DNA of 64,000 nt, from positions 310,001-374,000 of the forward strand of contig CADCXA010000067.1 in NCBI GenBank assembly GCA_902806565.1. The letters run 5' to 3'. This document shows, in pieces, positions 1-10,785 of this stretch. Every line of letters begins with the position of its first letter. Positions within the stretch are counted from its first letter, which is position 1. The DNA comes from Hypoxylon rubiginosum (taxonomy: Eukaryota; Ascomycota; Sordariomycetes; Xylariales; Hypoxylaceae). Made by a program: the position numbers and the translations under genes. The notes below the pieces were generated by a model. That model saw only the letters and a program-made list of their open reading frames with translations, ran no database searches and had not been told where the DNA came from.

Positions 1-955
1 GCGCCGCGAAACGCTGGTGTATGGTGGCTAGGAGCTGAGAGTATGGTATGTCGGGCGACTCATGCTGCTGCTGGACTTCGAGTTCATAGTAGGTTTCTAA
101 CAGACGCGAACGGGGGACATCAGAGCAGCTATTGGCGCTTAGCAGCGGCTGTAGGGCTGACAATATGCCGCTTTCGTAATCTATTAAGGTACCGTAGACG
201 TCAAAGGAAAGAAGCCGGAAGTCCTTTAAATTGACCATCGTGTCAAGTATACGAGCTCGACGTTTAGAATGAATACCTAGCTCGGACTTTGGTAATGTTT
301 GCCTGTTATTTTCAATGCCGACATGATGGGCAACACGGAATATGACTACCTAGCTATTATATACCTGTTGTATGTCTCGGTATGGATAGGTAGGTCATAG
401 GAAGGAGATGGCGACGTAGGCAGGTGTTAAGACCGGAAGGGCGCGCCTCGACATTTGACATCTTGTAACCAGTACCAGTACCAATACGTTCGTTAGGTAG
501 ACTCATTGTGGTCCGTGGAGTTGCACGATGCTCGGCGCTATGATTATTGAGTACGAGGTAGAGGGGGGTATACTTATGATTTCGCTCTTCGTTCCTGATG
601 AGGCGACGAGGCTCCCGATGTCCGTTCGGTGCTAGGTATGATTCTTTATGAATCGGAAACGGCTACATGGTCTTGATGTATACAAGGTACGTACAATCGA
701 CGACCTCAAAGCGTCGGCTCCATCGGAACTTGGCCCGTTAAATACCTACATATATGTACCTAAGTATATATACCACGTGATATCAAATATTGTGGCTTTG
801 GCGCCTGATAACGTGGGCTCTCTATCTCTCTCTTCTCTCCCTAGATAGTGGCACGCTACCTAGGTACACGTTCAACACGCAGGCACGTTACACGATACAC
901 GCTATGCCGAGATTTCGTGCCTCCAAGACCTTAATGGAGACTCTAACGTGTCGCC
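1..955. other. Intergenic, no gene supported
   Basis: Short open frames here have no recognisable domain, and their composition resembles the surrounding non-coding DNA. The stretch holds several AGGTAC/CCTAGG-type short palindromes (near 730-770 and 857-870) and one CACGTG at 774-779. It presumably includes the promoter and 5' leader of the regulator starting at 956. Confidence 0.6.
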
Positions 956-2293
956 ATGAAGCCTGCGAGGTATGCTGCCTCCCGGCAAAAGGTCTGCCAT
1001 CACTGTTCCGCTGCGAAGGCAAGATGTGATCGCAAATCAGGACGCTGCACCAGGTGTGCCCGACGAGGGTTGTCTTGCACGTATCCCCAGACCTCACCCA
1101 CTGGAGACTCTACCGCCGTCGCCGCTGCGAGCGGTGCAGAGTTGTGCGACCCTAGCCCCTTTTCCGCGCCCGAGGCTCTCTCCGCATCCGAGCCCCAGGG
1201 TCTGCTTTTGAGTCCCCAACCCAGTCCTTCTGTCAATGCCGGTCACCAAAATTTGAACATTGAATCGATGCGGTCCCCGGGCCATGCTAGCCCAACCAGT
1301 TCCTCCTCGACATTAGCTGAATATGGTACTCTACAGGATTCAGTGCTTGGCCCTCATAGCCATCCATCTCTAAACCCCGAGACACTTGACTTTTCCGCCC
1401 TAGAACTCTTTAACCCCATCGACGTGGATCAAATCAGCAACCGCTGGCTGAATTCTTACATTCCCGTACCCGGACAGAAGATTAAGGAATACCCTGCTAC
1501 GGTCGCGGCGTTTATCTACAGGATTCTCAATTCCTACGTGGTCACGGCAATACGCGGCCGTGGAGTTCCACCATTCATACATCCCTCGCAGATAATGTCG
1601 TCGTCCATAACGCCACCGCTCTCTACCTGCCTGAGTCTGGTTCGGATCTGCGAGAGACCACTGCCGGGCAGCCAGGGAGTCGCTTCCGACGTACTGCAAA
1701 GGGAGATGAGCAATCTCTACGAACAGCATAGGATATACGACGATGTGACTTTGCTCGCAGCCTTTCAAGCCTATCTGATCTACTCGATGGCTCTTTTCTT
1801 CAGACTCGACCAGGTCTCGAGTCCGTTCCTTCGGCAGGCGATGATAAATCTCCAGGAACTTGCGTGCTCGAGCAGCCGTGGGGGACTCATGTGTACCGCG
1901 GAGCAACAGCGTTCTCGGCCGCGATGGGAGTCCTGGATCGTGGCAGAAGCGAAGCGACGGACGCTCTTCGCCATGTACCTTTTCGACAGCGTGCTTTCGG
2001 CTCATGACGGTCTCCAGACCTTTCTTGGCACCGAACTGCGAGGACTGCCCGCCTCGTCCAACAAGTCTCTGTGGAGAGCGCAGATACGACACGAGTGGGA
2101 AGCAGCGTATAACATTGACCTAGCGGACTGGCCCGGAGGATGCTTTCAAATTGACGAGCTTTGGCCAATTCCTACGGACCTTCATGAACACCAGGTCCTC
2201 GAACGACGCATCAGGGTAGATCGATGGCTAGAGAACATCGATGAGTTTGGGACAATGCTTTACGCTGTGACTAGCTGTACGCATGGTGGCTAA
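956..2293 (+). CDS. Zn(II)2Cys6 fungal-type transcription factor
   Basis: Predicted nuclear DNA-binding regulator of 445 residues in one exon. The binuclear zinc cluster is complete: C14, C17, C24, C31, C34 and C41 in the spacing CX2CX6CX6CX2CX6C, with the usual basic KAR segment between C17 and C24. A Ser/Pro-rich linker follows (about 45-140), then a helical region (about 170-400) resembling the fungal-specific regulatory domain, including an AKRRTLFAMYLFD stretch typical of these proteins. The ATG at 956 puts the cluster at the N-terminus, as is usual for the family. The next genes are an isochorismatase-fold hydrolase and a DHA1 exporter, so a local target set is plausible but is inference. 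The C-terminus is short, and a missed 3' exon cannot be excluded. Confidence 0.88.
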   Translation: MKPARYAASRQKVCHHCSAAKARCDRKSGRCTRCARRGLSCTYPQTSPTGDSTAVAAASGAELCDPSPFSAPEALSASEPQGLLLSPQPSPSVNAGHQNLNIESMRSPGHASPTSSSSTLAEYGTLQDSVLGPHSHPSLNPETLDFSALELFNPIDVDQISNRWLNSYIPVPGQKIKEYPATVAAFIYRILNSYVVTAIRGRGVPPFIHPSQIMSSSITPPLSTCLSLVRICERPLPGSQGVASDVLQREMSNLYEQHRIYDDVTLLAAFQAYLIYSMALFFRLDQVSSPFLRQAMINLQELACSSSRGGLMCTAEQQRSRPRWESWIVAEAKRRTLFAMYLFDSVLSAHDGLQTFLGTELRGLPASSNKSLWRAQIRHEWEAAYNIDLADWPGGCFQIDELWPIPTDLHEHQVLERRIRVDRWLENIDEFGTMLYAVTSCTHGG

Positions 2294-2433
2294 TATTTCA
2301 TAGACTGCCTATGTACCTAGCTAGGTAGGCAACTAATATGTATCCATCGATCTTCCTACACGAAGTACATCTCCACAGGAGCCGCGCAACCATTTTTGAT
2401 ATGACAGAAATGCTAGAAACAGGTGTAGACCGT

Positions 2434-3124
2434 CTAAGATCGCTCCAACATCTGCAGAGCCTCACCGATCGAAATGACTCGCAGGTTCATTTTCGACACA
2501 AGAATGTTCAGCATGGCGTCCGAGTGCTCCCGGTTCCGACCCGGTGGCAAATCTAGTACGTTGTCTGAGATGACATGGATGTTGTAGTCCAGATCGAACA
2601 ATCGGTAGACTGTACTCATTACGACGCCGCTAAGTGTCAAGCCGGACTGTGGGTAATCATCGTCAGAGGAGCTCTCTCCGGGGGAACAACTGGCAACGTA
2701 CCACTATAACCGTGTCGATATCTTGTGTGCCCAAGATTTGCTCGAGGTCGTTGCCCGCGCCAGCATACCATCTTGTCTTGCGAAGGATGACGTCCTTCTC
2801 GTCCACTGTGAATTGGGGGGCTATTTGCACTTCTGCGGAACCAGCAGCGAATGGACCAAAGCCTCGAATGAGCTTGCTAAACGGAGCATCCTTTACCGAC
2901 TCCAACTCTCCGGGGTTGAAGAAGAGAGTGGTGAAGACAACTAGAGGCCGTGGGCTTTTCGAATGAACTGCGTCGTTCCATAGCGAGCAGTTCAAAATAA
3001 ACGCTCGTCCTTCGGCAGTGTCTTTGATACCGTCCATTAGAATCGTCATGAAGTCCAAGTTGAGGACAGCATAACTGTCACCGAACGTCAAGGCGCCTTC
3101 TCCTAACTGCTGTGTGGGAGCCAT
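2434..3124 (-). CDS. Isochorismatase-fold (cysteine hydrolase superfamily) protein, catalytic Cys replaced
   Basis: Two exons: 3124-2702 and 2646-2434, with a 55-bp GT-AG intron (donor GTACGT); 211 residues, normal for this family. The fold signature is visible as strand-Asp at VLNLDFM (D24), a Lys at about 116 (RKTRWYAGAG), and the nucleophile-elbow strand IVSGLTLSGVVMST across the splice junction. At the position of the nucleophilic Cys there is Val149. Such Cys-less members exist in the superfamily, and isochorismatases proper also lack the Cys, so the hydrolytic reaction cannot be inferred. An ATG at 3193 lies in the same frame, but MAPTQQ at 3124 is the better start because the first strand follows at the usual distance. 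It is convergent with the upstream regulator and divergent from the MFS gene. Confidence 0.85.
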
Positions 3125-3625
3125 CCTCGAGAGATTTTGACGGATATTGCCGAAAAGTGTTTGAATGAACATAACGTATCCAAAGATTATCAATCGTCGT
3201 TACCCCTTTTCAAACCCTAGAGCTTCAGGTCCGAACCCCGGGCCACTCCCGAACTTAGCGGTCCCTGATTGGCCAGTGACTTAAAATTCACTCTCAGCTC
3301 CGCTCGCTTTCGTGCTCAACTCCGTCCGGAATTATGAAAGGGTTGTGGGCCTCAGGTGTATATGAACCGGTAACTTGATCTCTTATATCGAGCTCATTGA
3401 ACCTCAACACTTTCATTTAATTGTCACTACCTACCTTTTACCATTAGCCACCCACACATTTACTCAATCTACGTTCTACCTAGCTCCTCCTATAAGCTTA
3501 ATCCCGTTGTCCTCCTCCGCCTCTCCTCCCGCCAGCCAGTAGGTCAGGTTAGCCAGCAGGTCTCATATTGAGGCCATCCAGACATTGGACTTCATATCAC
3601 GAATCACCAAAGCGTTAGACTCGTC

Positions 3626-5209
3626 ATGCCGGCCGTAGACCAGACTGAAGAAACCACATCCAGCCCAAGCGCTCCGCCTGCGGCACCGGAAGAAGAACCT
3701 TATAGTATTTTCGACAGACGACAGAAAGCAGTCATCGTACTCATTGTTTCGACCGCTGCAACTTGTAAGTATATGCACCTGGCAGGACTACTGATGCTGT
3801 TGGCATGGCTCATATAGAGAACAGTTTCCGGCTTCGCGTCCAACATCTATTTCCCCGCGCTCCCTACCATTGCTCGCGACCTCGACGTCTCGATCGAGCT
3901 TGTTAATTTAACCGTGACTTCTTATCTGATTTTTCAAGGCGTAGCTCCCAGCCTCTGGGGTCCCATATCCGATGTGAAGGGGCGCCGCGTTGCGTACTGC
4001 TGCACCTTTCTCGTCTTCCTCGGCGCGTGCGTAGGACTAGCGGAGACGAGGAATTACGCAACTCTTATCGTGCTGCGATGCCTTCAGAGTACCGGGTCCG
4101 CAAGCACGATCGCCATCGGGTCTGGCGTGATTGGAGACATCACCACCCGCGCCGATCGTGGAGGCTTCATGGGAATCTTTCAAGCCGGACTGCTCGTGCC
4201 CGTTGCCGTCGGACCGGTGATAGGGGGCGCCTTGGCTGGATCTTTGGGCTGGAGGGCAATATTCTTGTTCCTGGCCATCTACAGCGCCGCCTTTCTGGCC
4301 CTACTAATCCTACTCCTCCCGGAAACACTGCGATCGATTGTCGCCAACGGATCCCGGACGCCGCCGAGCGCGATTGCCAGATATCCTCTGTCGGTCTACC
4401 AGAAGGCCACCAAAGTGAAATGGAGTCCGGAAGTCGGTCCGTCTCAGCCCGCGGCGAGAAAACGCATCGACATAATCGGGCCGTTGCGCATCCTCGTCAG
4501 CAAACACGCGGCCCCCATCATTATTTTCCTCGCCGTGTATTACGCCGTGTGGCAGATGAGCATCACCGCCATGTCCTCCCTCTTCGAGGCCGGCTACGGG
4601 CTCGACCAAACCCAAATAGGTCTCACTTTCATCGCCAACGGGGCCGGTTCTATGATAGGCACGCTTGTCACCGGCAAGATCCTCGACACGGACTACCGTC
4701 GTGTGAAAGCCCGGCACGAGGCTCGATCTATGCAAGGTGAAACCGAAGCGGGAGACGATCTCGCGCTCTCCGAGACTAGCTTTGAAAGCTTCCCGCTCGA
4801 AAAGGCGCGCCTTCGACTCGTCCCTCTATTCTCTCTTGCGCAGTGCCTGTCCATCATCCTCTTCGGCTGGACCATACAATACCCCGACCGTGTTCATATC
4901 GCCGTCCCGATCGTGTCTACCTTCGTTACGGGCTGGACCGCCGTCTCCACGCAGTCCGTCGTCATGACCTACCTCGTCGACGTCTTCTCCGACCGGAGTG
5001 CCGCGGCCAGCGCCAGCCTGAACCTCGCCAGGTGCTTATTCGCTGCTGGAGGCACGAGCTTCGTGATGCCGATGGTTGATAGCATCGGCGTGGGGCTAGC
5101 GTTTACGATATGCGTCGTTGTACAAGTAGTTGCACTGCTAGGCGTGGCCGTGCAGTGGAAATACGCCGCGGCGTGGAGGAGGGAAGCGGAAAGGAAGAGG
5201 CACGGCTAA
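3626..5209 (+). CDS. MFS drug/polyamine exporter, DHA1 (12-TMS) type
   Basis: Two exons, 3626-3764 and 3825-5209, give 507 residues. The 60-bp intron restores the first membrane segment (IVSTAATFSGFASNIYFPAL). The acidic, Pro/Ser-rich cytosolic N-terminus (1-30) precedes TM1. Motif A (GPISDVKGRR) lies at about 92-101. The motif C-like Gly/Pro pattern GPVIGGALAG follows in TM5. A central cytosolic loop (about 255-300) is acidic, and twelve hydrophobic segments can be traced. SNIYFPALP in TM1 is typical of the Qdr/Tpo-like DHA1 exporters that pump small organic molecules out through the plasma membrane by proton antiport. The substrate is unknown. Proximity to a Zn2Cys6 regulator suggests inducible expression. 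Confidence 0.88.
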
Positions 5210-6332
5210 ACATGTCAGACAGTCGTATTTGTTAGCAAGTGATGAAATGGGGAAGAATGCGGAATATTGTATGCACTTCCCATTGTGCCACTCTTGTAAA
5301 CCGGCATAGACGGGTAGTATTGCATGGTAGATGGTAATAATTGTACGGTGAGGTGGCATCGGCATAGATAGCCAAGGTAGATAATTTTGTAGTGAAAACG
5401 GATAATAGTAATAGAAGCTTTAGATATCTCTTCATTCTATCCTCGTCGGATGCTAGAGACCTACTTGAAACCCCTATAACATGTACCACGAGCAGTTGGG
5501 CCATCGTATAGGTCTTGGGAGTTTAGATCTCTAGAGCTTGAATCGGTGCGTTTCATACAGTGTGATGTTGGTGCTATCTTTTATAGCATCTAGAAATTCC
5601 ACCTTTTAATGCCGTGTCGAGAGTGATGCAATCCAGGTGATTCCTAGATACAAGCGCCGATGCCGTAAACCGTCGATGGGCGCCACGCTGTATCTTGCGT
5701 ACAGGTAGGCAGTCGAAGGTACAAGTGGCATTACACCCGGCGGAGTCTTCTCCCTTCTCCCTTGATACACGCCATCAGAATACCTACTTAGGTACCTAGG
5801 CAGGTACTGTGGCTGTCTCTCAAAGCCTCTTTGCTAGCATACTGGTAAATAAACCTATTGAAGATGATGATCTGGCATGATGGTCGGATCAGGTAGAGTC
5901 ATAACGGTGGGCTCTATGCTAATGTTAGATACATTGACTGCTCGCCCAATGATTACTGGGTACGGTATGTTAGCAAGCTCTGAGGTTGAGGATGGCGATC
6001 TGTTAGGAGCAACGCCATACCATATATCGCTTACCTATCTGATGAAAAGCCAAGTAGAGTATGGGAGGAGATTCCGAGCTTGACGCTGGACACAGAAAGA
6101 CGAAGAGCGAATAAGCCTGTATAGGCACCATATATCGTTTTATGCGAACCGCTACAGCAACAACGATGACGAGTTTCTATGCACTACGCTCAAGAAATGC
6201 AGTGTTATCCCGCACCTCGCTTCGAACTGTCTATATGCATGAGTTCTGCAGAAGGTTGTCAACTCCACGATAGATGTTAATACTACGCGACCCCATGCAT
6301 AAAGATGAATAGACACACACCTACAGTCTGAT
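5210..6332. other. Intergenic, no gene supported
   Basis: Contains the 3' flanks of two convergent genes. Short frames (for example 5877-6083) have no recognisable protein signature. A cluster of ACTTAGGTACCTAGG-like palindromes lies at about 5787-5805. Confidence 0.5.
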
Positions 6333-7397
6333 TTATTGCCATACAGCGTGATACATATTATCATATACAGTAGCCAGCCAGCCTTCGGCCGGCCCGGCTC
6401 TCGCTACGACGCCTAAGCCGCCGGCAGCCCAGAGGATCACCACGGCTGCCGAGACACCGTGGATTCCCCACCAGGCACGCCGCCTGCGCTTCCGAAGCTG
6501 TTTATCAATCGTCGTATTCCTCCAGTTGACGGGAGGCGCTACGTTCAGCCATTTGGCGTATCCCCAGACCATGTGTCCGACGCCGACGGAAAGGAGCAGG
6601 GTGTAGGCGACCCAGGGTAGCAGCGGATGCCGCGCGAACCCGTGCGCTACGAATTGCAGGCCGACATTGGAGCTGTCGCCATCGACGACCAGCGGTAGGA
6701 TGCGATTCATGCCTACGTGTGAGGTGAGTAGACCCGCAAAGGCGTACCCAGATATAGAAACGTAGCTAAGGTCTGGCCATATCCTTGTGTTGTGCCTACT
6801 ACCAGATGTCGAGCTCGAGTCCTTGCGGCGCAAAGCCCACATGCCCGGAGTTCCGCCACCGTATCGCTTGAGGTTCTGACGGCGACGCAAGAGCCGGATC
6901 GCAGCACCGGAGGCGACGTGGGCAGCGACGGGGAGGGCAACGAGTAACGGTTCGGTCAGGTGGGTCTGGTAGAGCTCCCGCGCCATGACGAGAAAGGGTT
7001 CGGAGTACGGGACGGATTGGTATACGAGAGGGAAAATAGACGTATTGGCGAGGTGAATGCCGGCGAAGAAAGTGAAGGTGTATGACGAGTAACGCTGGAT
7101 CCGCGACACTGGTGACGATGATTAGTAAACGGTGCGATGTCATTGGATTCGAGCAGAAAGGAACGGGGAAATGACCGTACGGTAGTATATGGGGCCATGA
7201 CCGCTACCGCTGAGACCTAAGGTAGAAGTCGAGGCATTTATGCTGTGATTTGAGGACTGTGATGCTTCCTCGGGGAGAGGTGGAAGTTCCTTGTCGTAGA
7301 TGGATGCATTATCCATCGGCGCCGGATCTAGCTGGAGCAGAGATATCAACGTTTCCTCGGACGCCTTTTGGTGTAAGGCACGAGGATCGGCCGCCAT
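6333..7397 (-). CDS. MCP1: Mcp1-like mitochondrial outer-membrane protein (DUF1691)
   Basis: Exons 7397-7181 and 7108-6333, with a 72-bp GT-AG intron that joins YY to LSRIQRYSSY; 330 residues. The N-terminal 75 residues are polar and probably cytosolic. The membrane part starts with RIQRYSSYTFTFF and continues through about five hydrophobic segments to the C-terminus. RIQRYSS followed by HLANTS, and the repeated histidine-containing helices (AAHVASGAAIRLLRR, HMVWGYAKW), match the ascomycete Mcp1 family. Yeast Mcp1 is known as a suppressor of loss of the ER-mitochondria tether ERMES and acts in mitochondrial lipid homeostasis. The gene name rests on recognition of the motif pattern, not on an alignment. 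Confidence 0.78.
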
Positions 7398-7794
7398 GGC
7401 GCCGTATTTGGCAAAGGGAAGTTATCTGCAGTGTAATTTGCAGTATGCTACGAATAGTATGTACATGTAGGGAATAGGTGTAGGTAGTGGGAGGTAGATG
7501 TGTATCGGTATACGGAATATCGGGGTTGTTGGATCTTTTTGGTCCGGAAGTCAAAATAATTTTGACGCCGGAGCTAGCACCAATGACCCAATGACCTCTA
7601 CTTTATAGGTATTATTTATAGGTATCTTTATAGGTACCCCACGCTGTTTTATTAGAGCCAGCGCAATACAATACAGTACACTCGTACATACCCTCGTCCT
7701 ACTACATTCCAACCTTCATAGTAACCTACATAGCGGCTCTCTTGCGACTTGAAGACTAGGTAGACAAGTCGATTTCCAAACATCACACTCATCA

Positions 7795-8363
7795 TGCCTC
7801 CGGTAAGCAGCCCGTTACCCAAGCCATGAATCCAACTGTCTAGTAGCTAATGCGCAGGCATCGTATAGCGACACCAGACCCTCCCGCCAGCGCAAACCTC
7901 CTCGGCTCGAGCTGCGCTGCAGTCCTTCTACTGCGACCTCTGCTCGAAAGGCTACTCCCGGATGAACGACTACGAGGCCCACCTAGGCAGCTATGACCAT
8001 AGCCATCGACAACGGATGAAGGACATGAAGCAGATGGTAAAGGACCCGACAGCAGGAGCTCGCGCTAGAAAAGCTGAGGCTAAGGCGGACGGCCTCATCA
8101 GTATCAAGCTCGGCGGGGAATCTGGTCCTGCGAGTACTGGCAACGGTGGGTTTAAGAAGGGAGGTTTCAAGAAGTCCGGCTTCAAGAGTGCATTCACACC
8201 CATCGGCGAGCCAACAGACGACGAGAACCAAATACCCAAAGACGCCGACCTGAAAGAAAACAATATGAAGGAAGAAAAGGCCATACCTCGAGATTTAGAT
8301 GCCGAGAGCGACACGGACGATGAAGGCTACCAGATTTACAACCCACGGCACCCCACAGACTGA
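7795..8363 (+). CDS. Small GPATCH8/ZNF804-type C2H2 zinc-finger protein
   Basis: One zinc finger opens the second exon: FYCDLCSKGY, then HLGSYDHSHRQRMKDMKQ, giving C-X2-C and two histidines followed by a basic helix. This is the layout of the RNA-binding-type finger at the N-terminus of GPATCH8 and ZNF804 proteins. A Lys/Gly-rich stretch (GGFKKGGFKKSGFK) and an acidic tail ending DTDDEGYQIYNPRHPTD follow. Proposed exons are 7795-7803 and 7878-8363 (164 residues). The first exon codes only MPP, and its acceptor (7877) was chosen because the nearer one at 7858 puts the finger out of frame. The N-terminus is therefore the weak point. A role in splicing or RNA metabolism is inferred from the family. 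Confidence 0.72.
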
Positions 8364-9282
8364 GACGACGATACCGAGTACGATATTACATGAAGCAAAG
8401 GAGAGCAGTCTTTGCAGATACGCCCAGATTCTTCAAAGCCGGATCACGGATTCACAATCACAGATGTGGCCACACATAGTAGACCAGCCTACAGATCTAC
8501 ACCATTCAAATTCCACGATGGAGTTGACACAATGGTGTAATATTAAAATACAAGCAGCTCCAAAGCGGCTGAATCCATGCGACTCAACTATCCAAGTGCT
8601 TAATTCCTACTAACACCCCTAGCCTCGCCAAAGAGATATCCTTTCGTAGAAGTGGATGAATTCCTCGCTATTCCGAAGCAATGAAAACCCAGAGTAGAAT
8701 AGCCATCTTCCTTGCCTCGCTCCTCCAGGGATCGACGGTAACGAAAATGTTGTAAAGAGGTTCTCGAAGAGAGATTGGATTCCAAAAATTCCCATCCCAG
8801 CCGAAGCCGAAACGGAGCGGTCAGTAAATAGTTTTCAACTAGCAAAAACACGCACTCGGATTGCTCCTCACTGTGACGCGTAAAGCCCGTGCACTAAGAT
8901 GAGGAAGAAAAGAAAGGAAAAGGAATTAAAAGTTTGGGGGGGCAGGACAGGTCTTAAATACTTCGAAGGCGGTGAGGGCGGTGTATGGGGGACCCGCTTA
9001 GAATTCTGCCACGTGGGGCAGAAAAGCTTTTTTTTTTTTTTTTTCTTCCAATTGTTTGTGACGGGAACCTTGGTACCCAGGGTCCACCCTAGGACCCTTC
9101 AGTCTATGTTGTTTCCCCCCTAAATGGCTGTTGGATGTATTGTACAGTGTATATTTCTGCCATCTTTTCAAGTTAGGGCCTGTAGACTGCCTGTACTACT
9201 CCGCTCGTTTATTATCTTAATTATCTCTATATTTCTATCGAAGATGTGAAGCTACTGTTCATGGTATTGTCCATAGAGGCCG
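8364..9282. other. Intergenic with poly-T tract
   Basis: 3' flanks of two convergent genes. A run of about 16 T at 9029-9044 interrupts otherwise mixed sequence. No gene supported. Confidence 0.5.
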
Positions 9283-10272
9283 CTACTTTGAAATAGACCG
9301 ATTGCCAAACTCGTACTTCTTCCTCGCCCGCTGCTCAATAAACGACGGCCATATATAATACAGGTGGTGTGCGATGGCGTAGGGAAACCAAGGTATTACC
9401 ACGTTACCTCTCACCTGCCGATCCACCGCGTCGACACATCTATCGGCGACATAGTCTAGTTTCAGTCCCTCCCGGTTAGGCCCTGCCTCGCGGCTCGCCG
9501 TATCCGCATCGACAGCCGAAGCACGGAAGTTGCCTTGGATGGTTGCAGGGAGAATAAATGTAAAAGTAATAGCAGGGTGTTCGATGGCCAGCGATTGGAA
9601 TAGTAGTAGAGAGGAGGCCTTCGTAGCCGCGTAGATGGCGCGCGTCGGTGCTGGTACTACGGCGGCGACGGAGGATACTAGCAGAATCGAGGGCGAAATC
9701 GAGGTTCGTGTCAACATGGGAATAAAGGTCACGGCCGCAACTAGAGGCCCATAAACGTTACCCTGCGTCGCGGCCGTGACCACGTCCACGGCTCTTTGAA
9801 TGTCAGCGGTGCCCGCGTCATGATTTTCCCCAGGCTTCACGCCGGCCAGGTTCATCACTGGCTGCACGGCAGACACCCCAGCGCATATATGGAGGGAATC
9901 CAAGCCATCCCATTCCGCCAGTAGCCTCTCTCTAAGCCGTACCATATCCTGAGCATTGCCGAAGTCAGCCGCTTCCCATATACACCTCTGCCCACACTCG
10001 CTAGCCAGCAGAGATAGCTGCTCCGCACGCCGCGCCACGATGCACACCCGAGCGCCGCGAGCAGCATACTGCTTTGCTACCTTCCGCCCGAGCCCGCTCG
10101 AAGCTCCTATAATCAAGACACGTTCCTCTCTTGGCTGGATGCTTCCGCACCTGTTTGGAGCCCTGGTTTGGATAGCTCGTCGGACTACGTAGAGGCCAGC
10201 AGACACGGCGATGGCAAGGAGTGCCGTGCTCCTCAGAGGAAAGGAATCGGATGTTGATAACCACCCTGACAT
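9283..10272 (-). CDS. Membrane-anchored short-chain dehydrogenase/reductase (SDR)
   Basis: Single exon, 329 residues. A hydrophobic anchor at about 15-32 precedes the Rossmann domain. The cofactor loop is GASSGLG (56-62), a classical SDR pattern. ARR at about 80-82 after strand 2 suggests NADP(H) preference. The usual NNAG is CAGV (130-133). The catalytic serine is S200/S201 (LLVSSVAA), and Y214 and K218 form the YAATK active site. An N-terminal anchor plus a C-terminal WFPYAIAHHLYYIWP segment resembles the 11-beta-hydroxysteroid dehydrogenase-like SDRs of the ER, acting on lipid or steroid-like alcohols and ketones. Substrate unknown. Confidence 0.87.
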   Translation of the reverse strand: MSGWLSTSDSFPLRSTALLAIAVSAGLYVVRRAIQTRAPNRCGSIQPREERVLIIGASSGLGRKVAKQYAARGARVCIVARRAEQLSLLASECGQRCIWEAADFGNAQDMVRLRERLLAEWDGLDSLHICAGVSAVQPVMNLAGVKPGENHDAGTADIQRAVDVVTAATQGNVYGPLVAAVTFIPMLTRTSISPSILLVSSVAAVVPAPTRAIYAATKASSLLLFQSLAIEHPAITFTFILPATIQGNFRASAVDADTASREAGPNREGLKLDYVADRCVDAVDRQVRGNVVIPWFPYAIAHHLYYIWPSFIEQRARKKYEFGNRSISK

Positions 10273-10785
10273 GTTCGTATGATTTGGAGGTCGGCCTAGA
10301 CCTGCCTACAGTGTGATTCTCTTGATGGTTTTTCTTGTTTGTTCCCACTTTCTAACCTGCCTACATATACCTCCTGACTAGGGGCAACGCGGGGTTCTGT
10401 CAGCCTTTGCCAGCTGGTTTCCAGGGGTAGCTACTTAGAGGTAGGCAGTTCTATCGGAGGCCCAGTTACGCCCTTCTCTTACGCTTCCTCGTCATGCGAA
10501 GCCAGTGCTGATCTAGCCACGACAAGATATATAACAATGATCTGTCTCTGCCAGAAAGCCCACATACTTACCTACGTGTATATGTAGGTTTGTGTACACT
10601 ACAGCAAATCATAGGGAGCTAAGGGAAGACCGCAAACCGCATCATTACCCAACTTACTACACATCATCATCCATTCATCACCTCTTTACTTGATTCTAAA
10701 TACGCCACCTACCAAAGGTATATCTCACACCTCCCACTTCGTATCTACAACCTTTCACATTAAGCTGCCATCTAAACGAGACAAT
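10273..10785. other. Divergent promoter region
   Basis: The 513 bp between the SDR gene (minus) and the F-box gene (plus) must hold both promoters. It contains a near-palindromic stretch at about 10568-10600 (TACCTACGTGTATATGTAGGT). An in-frame upstream ATG at 10690 precedes the preferred F-box start at 10786. Confidence 0.4.

Noticed and set aside
43..234. 63-codon frame at the window start
   Set aside because: No domain, composition like intergenic DNA, no splice partner.
1400..2092. 230-codon minus-strand frame opposite the Zn2Cys6 gene
   Set aside because: No recognisable domain; the plus strand codes for the regulator.
4027..4740. 237-codon alternative frame inside the DHA1 exporter
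   Set aside because: His/Arg-rich translation without structure. The overlapping frame has all MFS motifs.
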